In this document: positions 61,817 to 64,000 of the stretch, piece after piece
Numbering within the stretch: the stretch's first letter is position 1
Layout: every line of letters starts with the position of its first letter
Source: a virus
Virus record (IMG/VR): IMGVR_UViG_3300020197_000018
Coordinates: 1-64,000 of that record
Length of the DNA stretch: 64,000 bases
Reading direction: 5' to 3' (one strand)
Position numbers and translations under genes: made by a program
Notes under the pieces: model-generated
What the model saw: the letters and a program-made list of their open reading frames with translations, nothing else
What the model was told of the DNA's origin: nothing
Database searches by the model: none

Positions 61817-64000
61817 GCGTCCCCCCCGAAGAGTATCTTGCTTTCCCCGCCGTACGGCCAGTACTCCCTCGGCACGAGGAAATCGTGGGCGGTCATCAGT
61901 TGCATCACGGGGACGTACTGGGTCAGGGAAACGTTGAACCGCCGCGAAGAATTCCTGAACTGGTTCCGTATGAGTTCCTCGATCCTCAGCTCGTCGGCCG
62001 TCGACACCCCCACGAATTCGGGGAAGACCTGGCCCAGCAACCTTGCCCTGGCGTCGGGCGAGGCGAGCATCTCCTGCAACCTGTCATAGATCGCCCTCGC
62101 GACCGACTCGAACAGCTCGCTGCTGTAATTGTCGAGCGTGGACGACTTGTTCTTCGTGTCCGCGCCCAGCCCCTCCAGCAGGATCTTCGACGCGAACATG
62201 CCGAGCTGGTAGTCTTGGTTGAACGCCCACTGCAAGTGCCCGTGGTAGGAGTCGATCAGATCGGCCGGACCCCTGAACGCTACGTACTCCCCGTGCCTGG
62301 TGAAACCCTGGCCCAGGTAGTGGTGGAAGAACTCGTGCAGGCCGAAATCCTCCTCCTCGCGGAGGCCCTCGGATTCGTCGTCGTACTTGCGCCCCCGGCT
62401 TATCGGCGAGTACCTCGAGGAGAACGCCTTCACGCCCAGCCTCGCCGCGTGACCCAGCACGCTCCCCGGTTGCACCGTGGCGACTTTGAACCTTGATGCT
62501 TTCGTCCAGTGTTCGTTGACAACGAAAGCCACCTCTGCGTCCGTCAGGCCAGCCTCCCTCATCAAGTCGTAGGCGGTTTGCGCCCACTTCTTCGTCAGCT
62601 CGCCGTGTCGCCTGGCGTGGTCCAACACTATTTCCGCCTGCTTCCTGACCATGGGGGCGAACCTTCTGGAGATGTCGTCGTCTTCCCTGATTATGATGCT
62701 CTCGAAGTGCGAGGTGTTCCCCCAGGACCTGTCCTGGTAGATCACGCCAGGTATCTTCTCCTCGGCGGGGGAGAAGGCCAGCCCCGATCTGACCTGCTCC
62801 GGCAACGCGTCGATCACGGCCTTGAGGAAGTTGGAATCGCCCTCGAAGTAGCTGAACGGGTCGAGGTGCAAGGGGATGCCGATCTGCGAGGTGTCCCACA
62901 GTTTCTGGGGCAATTTTGGGCCCCCGAGTATGACATTATGTGGGGCGAGTGACGCGGATCTGAACAGGATTGCCTCGTTTACCTGGTCCGCGTTGAGGAC
63001 GGAGTCGGAAAGGTACTCGGCCCTCGCCCTGATCAGGGCGTTGACCGCGTAGGCAGTCAGCAACTCGTCGGCCGTCGGGAATGTGCCGGATATTGCGTCG
63101 GCGACGGCCTTCGGGCCGATCAGCTCGTCGGCGAAGTCCCTGACCACCGGACCCTGGATCTTGGGAACCTTGTGTCCCTCCACGGGGTACGAACCGAGGC
63201 CCGCCCGGCCCAGCGCGGGCGCCAGCGACCGGATCGCTGGGTTGTCGGGTGCGAGATGGTCGATGCTCACGTGGGGGGCGAGAAGATAGGGCTTCATGAT
63301 CGCGTTCCTGCCGGGAACGGTCGGGACGCCCTCGGTGTTCCTCATCACCACGCTGGTCCTGACCCCGGGCACCGAGTAGATGAGGTTGAGTTGGGCGTCG
63401 TCGTCGGTGACCTTCCTCACGAGGGCGGACGACATCCCCGCCTCGCCGCCGAGGGCCTCGGTCAGCTTGCGTTCGCGCCGATGGCTGGTGACGATGAGGG
63501 CGCGCGTTTGCGAGGCGCTGAAGAGGCGTTTGTATTGGTTGGGGGTCAGGCCCATCGCCCTCATGATCTCCGTCTTGCTCGCCCCCCAGTTGTACATCTC
63601 GGCGAATCTCTCCGCGGACTCGGTCAGCTCGGGATCCAGGCGCGCGTCCCTTCGCCCGAACGGTTCTCTCAGGCCACGGCGTCTCAGCGAATCGTAATGG
63701 CTCATGTATTGGGCGTGGGTCAAATTCATTTGTCTCATGATTTCCGGTTTGCTCACCCCACTATTGAACAACTCGGCGAATCTTGGCTGAGATTCGATGA
63801 ACCCGGGGTCCTTGCTCCTCCCCCCTGGCCGGTTGAGCTCCACCAGGCCACGATCTCTTGCCTTCCTCAGCAACCAATCCAACCTGCTTGGGGCGATTCC
63901 CAATCGGTCTGCGATGTCGGCTCGCCTCTCCCCGTCCCTGAACCTGACTACGGCTTCGTTCATTAATCTTTCGTTTTCCGGAGAGTCGTGAAGGTCGCCG
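61813..64000 (-). CDS. Polyprotein with tandem HTHs and zincin, N-terminus beyond the window
   Basis: The frame is open to the right edge; the first in-window ATG (63963) is probably internal because ERL-MNEAVVRFRDGERR reads through naturally. Visible part about 728 residues. It has three tandem HTH-like units (ADIADRLGIAPSRLDWLLRK; KPEIMRQMNLTHAQYM; KTEIMRAMGLTPNQYKRLF), then GGEAGM (63433-63447), then a domain with HEFFH (62323-62337) in a zincin-like context and SSELFESVARA as candidate third ligand. Same architecture as the other cargo polyproteins. Confidence 0.8.
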   Translation of the reverse strand, partial: GDLHDSPENERLMNEAVVRFRDGERRADIADRLGIAPSRLDWLLRKARDRGLVELNRPGGRSKDPGFIESQPRFAELFNSGVSKPEIMRQMNLTHAQYMSHYDSLRRRGLREPFGRRDARLDPELTESAERFAEMYNWGASKTEIMRAMGLTPNQYKRLFSASQTRALIVTSHRRERKLTEALGGEAGMSSALVRKVTDDDAQLNLIYSVPGVRTSVVMRNTEGVPTVPGRNAIMKPYLLAPHVSIDHLAPDNPAIRSLAPALGRAGLGSYPVEGHKVPKIQGPVVRDFADELIGPKAVADAISGTFPTADELLTAYAVNALIRARAEYLSDSVLNADQVNEAILFRSASLAPHNVILGGPKLPQKLWDTSQIGIPLHLDPFSYFEGDSNFLKAVIDALPEQVRSGLAFSPAEEKIPGVIYQDRSWGNTSHFESIIIREDDDISRRFAPMVRKQAEIVLDHARRHGELTKKWAQTAYDLMREAGLTDAEVAFVVNEHWTKASRFKVATVQPGSVLGHAARLGVKAFSSRYSPISRGRKYDDESEGLREEEDFGLHEFFHHYLGQGFTRHGEYVAFRGPADLIDSYHGHLQWAFNQDYQLGMFASKILLEGLGADTKNKSSTLDNYSSELFESVARAIYDRLQEMLASPDARARLLGQVFPEFVGVSTADELRIEELIRNQFRNSSRRFNVSLTQYVPVMQLMTAHDFLVPREYWPYGGESKILFGGDA

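Noticed and set aside
1-64000. CRISPR array, insertion sequence, integrase or diversity-generating retroelement
   Set aside because: I saw no regularly spaced repeats with unique spacers, no transposase or reverse transcriptase motifs and no tyrosine or serine recombinase.

Overview
The window looks like one contiguous piece of a large tailed bacteriophage genome (Caudoviricetes) whose host is an actinobacterium. Evidence for a phage: an HK97-type major capsid protein, a packed one-strand block of structural genes, long runs of overlapping small unknown genes, and phage-type replication and regulatory genes. Evidence for an actinobacterial host: two WhiB-family iron-sulfur regulators, high GC, an actinobacterial-type methionine aminopeptidase, and many start codons 6-7 nt downstream of a -10 hexamer, the geometry of leaderless mRNAs. 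No integrase, terminase or portal is visible; those genes may lie outside the window.

Left arm (1-9,140): short genes of mostly unknown function in divergent operons. They are driven by a recurring promoter (TTGCAA, 17 nt, TAGNNT). Two divergent promoter pairs are each centred on a perfect TGTGA-N6-TCACA palindrome, and a third palindrome lies upstream of the promoter at 12,995. A tRNA-Leu(UAA) gene at 3,171 and a three-part intergenic repeat occurring at three loci are also here. Next come a strong terminator, about 800 bases of structured non-coding DNA, two replication-loader-like genes and two ribbon-helix-helix genes. A repeat array with T8 tracts follows at about 9,136-9,330.

Middle (9,480-20,900): WhiB, an HslV/proteasome-like Ntn hydrolase, a metallophosphoesterase and an HTH protein on the minus strand. 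Then come a winged-helix regulator, an XRE regulator with a 13-bp perfect palindrome upstream, tRNA-Arg(CCU), thioredoxin, a second WhiB, a SNF2-type helicase, a tmRNA with its own tag, methionine aminopeptidase, SSB, a cytosine-5 DNA methyltransferase that appears to start at CTG, and an Nmad1/DUF1599-like protein.

Right two-thirds (20,868-64,000, all minus strand): a structural operon read right to left. It contains several giant proteins (from the right edge: more than 728, 2828, 918, about 698, 1869 and 4972 aa) separated by small genes, then the major capsid protein, a Cys-rich protein with proline-rich repeats, and a staphylococcal-type nuclease. Four giant proteins carry 18 copies of a short motif, usually (A/P/G)EAGM, at the borders of recognisable modules: zeta-toxin-like kinase, Nudix hydrolase, Clp N-terminal repeats, GNAT-like acetyltransferase, zinc metallopeptidase-like (HExxH) domains and HTH domains. 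Three giants share a module ending in INxGRGIxDPTP. My main inference is that these are head-associated polyproteins carrying effector cargo, cut at E|AGM by a maturation protease. A competing reading is that the same sites are internal ribosome start sites, because 16 of 18 encode GAGG-N5-ATG.
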